Shown: one piece after another, positions 62,918 through 64,000 of the stretch | How positions within the stretch are numbered: the first letter of the stretch is position 1 | Layout: the number at the start of each line of letters is the position of its first letter | NCBI RefSeq assembly: GCF_026913205.2 | Contig: NZ_CP168151.1 | Coordinates: forward strand, 992,001 to 1,056,000 | DNA: 64,000 bases | Direction: 5' to 3' | From: Lentilactobacillus sp. SPB1-3 | GTDB taxonomy: Bacteria > Bacillota > Bacilli > Lactobacillales > Lactobacillaceae | Program-made: the position numbers and the translations under genes | The notes under the pieces: generated by a model | Databases searched by the model: none | The model's input: the letters and a program-made list of their open reading frames with translations, nothing else | Told to the model about the DNA's origin: nothing

Positions 62918-63992
62918 TGTTTTCCCTTCTTCTGGCCATGATTTCTATAAAGTCATCGAATAAGTCAACACTATCTTTAGGTCCTGGCGCTCCATCAGGT
63001 GAAAATTGAACTGAAAACGCAGGATAATCTCGATGTCTTAATCCTTGAACCGTGCCATTAATTAAATCAATGTGCGTAATATAGAGGTTGTCATGATCGA
63101 TGGATTGCGAATCGACAACATATCCTTGTTCTTGACCTGAATAAAAAATTTCATTAGTAATAATTTCTCTAATTGGATGGTTACTACCGTGATGCTCAAT
63201 CGGTAACTTTTCGACATTAGCACCATTCGCCATGGCAAAGAGTTCATGACCCAAACCAATCGCAAACATAGGAACAGTTTGTTGAACTTCACGAATCATA
63301 TCCAAAACAGAATCCGGTAAACTAGCAGGATTACCAGGCCCAGTGGATAAAACAACTCCGTCTGGATCTAGGTCTAGAATTCGCTCACTTGAAAAATCTG
63401 CTGGAACAACCGTAATGTTACAATTTCTCTTCGATAATTCTCGAAGAATACCACTTTTCAATCCAAAGTCGACAACGATGACATTGTCACCATCACCAGG
63501 ATTTGCATATGGTCTGGCGGTAGCAACTTGAGATACCTGTTGATTAGTTAAGACGGTTGCATGTAACTGATCAAAAGCATGTTCGTCATCAACGTCGACA
63601 ATACTGGCCTTCATATTTCCAAACCTATGTAGATGATGAACTAATTCACGGGTATCAATATCATAGAGGCCCGGAATCTTATGCAATTTTAAATAACGAT
63701 CAAGCGAAATACGCTTGAATTGATCTGTTGTTAAGTTTTCATATTCCCGTACTATCACACCTTTAGCAGTTGGTAATACGGATTCATATGCGTTTTGAGC
63801 CAAACCAGTATTTCCAATCGACGGCTGGGTAAATACAATAATTTGGTTATGATAAATTTGATTAGAAATTATTTCCTGGTAGCCATTCATCGTTGAATTA
63901 ACAACAATTTCACCGGTCGTTGTAGAAGCCGCACCGAATGCTTTGCCACGGTATGACGTGCCATCTTCAAGAATCAAATATCTATCTGCCAT
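62901..63992 (-). CDS. carA: Carbamoyl-phosphate synthase small chain-like protein lacking the amidotransferase triad
   Basis: The 363-residue product keeps the full CarA layout: N-terminal domain (LILEDGTSYRGKAFGA, TTGEIVVNSTMNGYQEI) and a class I GATase domain (IVVDFGLKSGILREL, LSTGPGNPASLPD). The nucleophile elbow reads AIGLGHEL, with Gly246 in place of Cys; the catalytic His and Glu of FHPEA are Ser331 and Asp333 (FSPDGA); QNHGY is QEQGY. Glutamine hydrolysis is therefore not expected. The start ATG is 8 bases from the window edge. The 3' end overlaps carB, so both are translated from one message. Confidence 0.85.
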   Translation of the reverse strand: MADRYLILEDGTSYRGKAFGAASTTTGEIVVNSTMNGYQEIISNQIYHNQIIVFTQPSIGNTGLAQNAYESVLPTAKGVIVREYENLTTDQFKRISLDRYLKLHKIPGLYDIDTRELVHHLHRFGNMKASIVDVDDEHAFDQLHATVLTNQQVSQVATARPYANPGDGDNVIVVDFGLKSGILRELSKRNCNITVVPADFSSERILDLDPDGVVLSTGPGNPASLPDSVLDMIREVQQTVPMFAIGLGHELFAMANGANVEKLPIEHHGSNHPIREIITNEIFYSGQEQGYVVDSQSIDHDNLYITHIDLINGTVQGLRHRDYPAFSVQFSPDGAPGPKDSVDLFDDFIEIMARRRENNASRY

Positions 63993-64000
63993 ACCACACC

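Noticed and set aside
1-64000. CRISPR array, prophage or insertion sequence
   Set aside because: No regularly spaced repeats, transposase genes or phage genes were seen; the region is core chromosome.

Overview
The window looks like the chromosome of a low-GC Gram-positive lactic acid bacterium (Lactobacillaceae; the gene set and protein style suggest a Companilactobacillus-like lactobacillus, an inference I could not test). The evidence is Bacillota gene order (rplU-prp-rpmA, folD-xseA-xseB-ispA-tlyA-argR-recN, gmk-rpoZ-coaBC-priA-fmt-rsmB-stp-pknB-rsgA-rpe-thiN, yloU-yloV-recG-plsX-acpP-rnc-smc-ftsY-ylxM-ffh-rpsP-khpA-rimM-trmD-rplS), strong AGGAGG-type ribosome binding sites, frequent TTG/GTG starts and AT-rich intergenic DNA.

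Layout. 1-2.6 kb: the tail of a DUF5776 cell-surface protein, small unknown or possibly broken ORFs, a tRNA-Arg(UCU), two small minus-strand genes and a 37-residue membrane peptide. 2.6-53.1 kb: an almost unbroken plus-strand block of core genes for translation, DNA repair and replication, isoprenoid, CoA and phospholipid synthesis, Ser/Thr signalling, SRP targeting, the HslUV protease, topoisomerase IV, pyrophosphatase and methionine sulfoxide reductases. Minus-strand exceptions are a YolD-like SOS-type gene (11.8-12.1 kb), rpmB (24.4 kb) and plsY (44.8-45.4 kb). 53.1-64 kb: mostly minus-strand genes, namely a XerS-type recombinase, a quinone-oxidoreductase-like MDR, a folate ECF transporter S component under a tetrahydrofolate riboswitch, DegV, MarR and a carA/carB pair, with rqc2 the only plus-strand gene.

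The strand switch coincides with a 0.96-kb gene-free region holding a 28-bp sequence that matches the Bacillus subtilis dif site, as I remember it, at 25 of 28 positions (55062-55089). I read this as the replication terminus and chromosome-dimer resolution site, with the XerS-type recombinase gene about 0.8 kb away.

The most unusual system is the carA-carB pair at the right end. Both reading frames are intact, but CarA has lost its whole glutamine-amidotransferase triad (Cys to Gly, His to Ser, Glu to Asp). CarB has lost the glycine-rich loop and metal ligands of its first ATP-grasp domain, part of its second one, and the C-terminal regulatory domain. This suggests a conserved pseudo-carbamoyl-phosphate synthetase rather than a working enzyme. 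Other signals worth following are paired LexA-like boxes at the YolD-like gene, a PerR/Fur-like box at msrB-msrA, a CoaBC with Glu in place of its catalytic Cys, a candidate ~76-nt RNA between galM and plsY, and a XerS-type recombinase with Gln at the usual second catalytic His.
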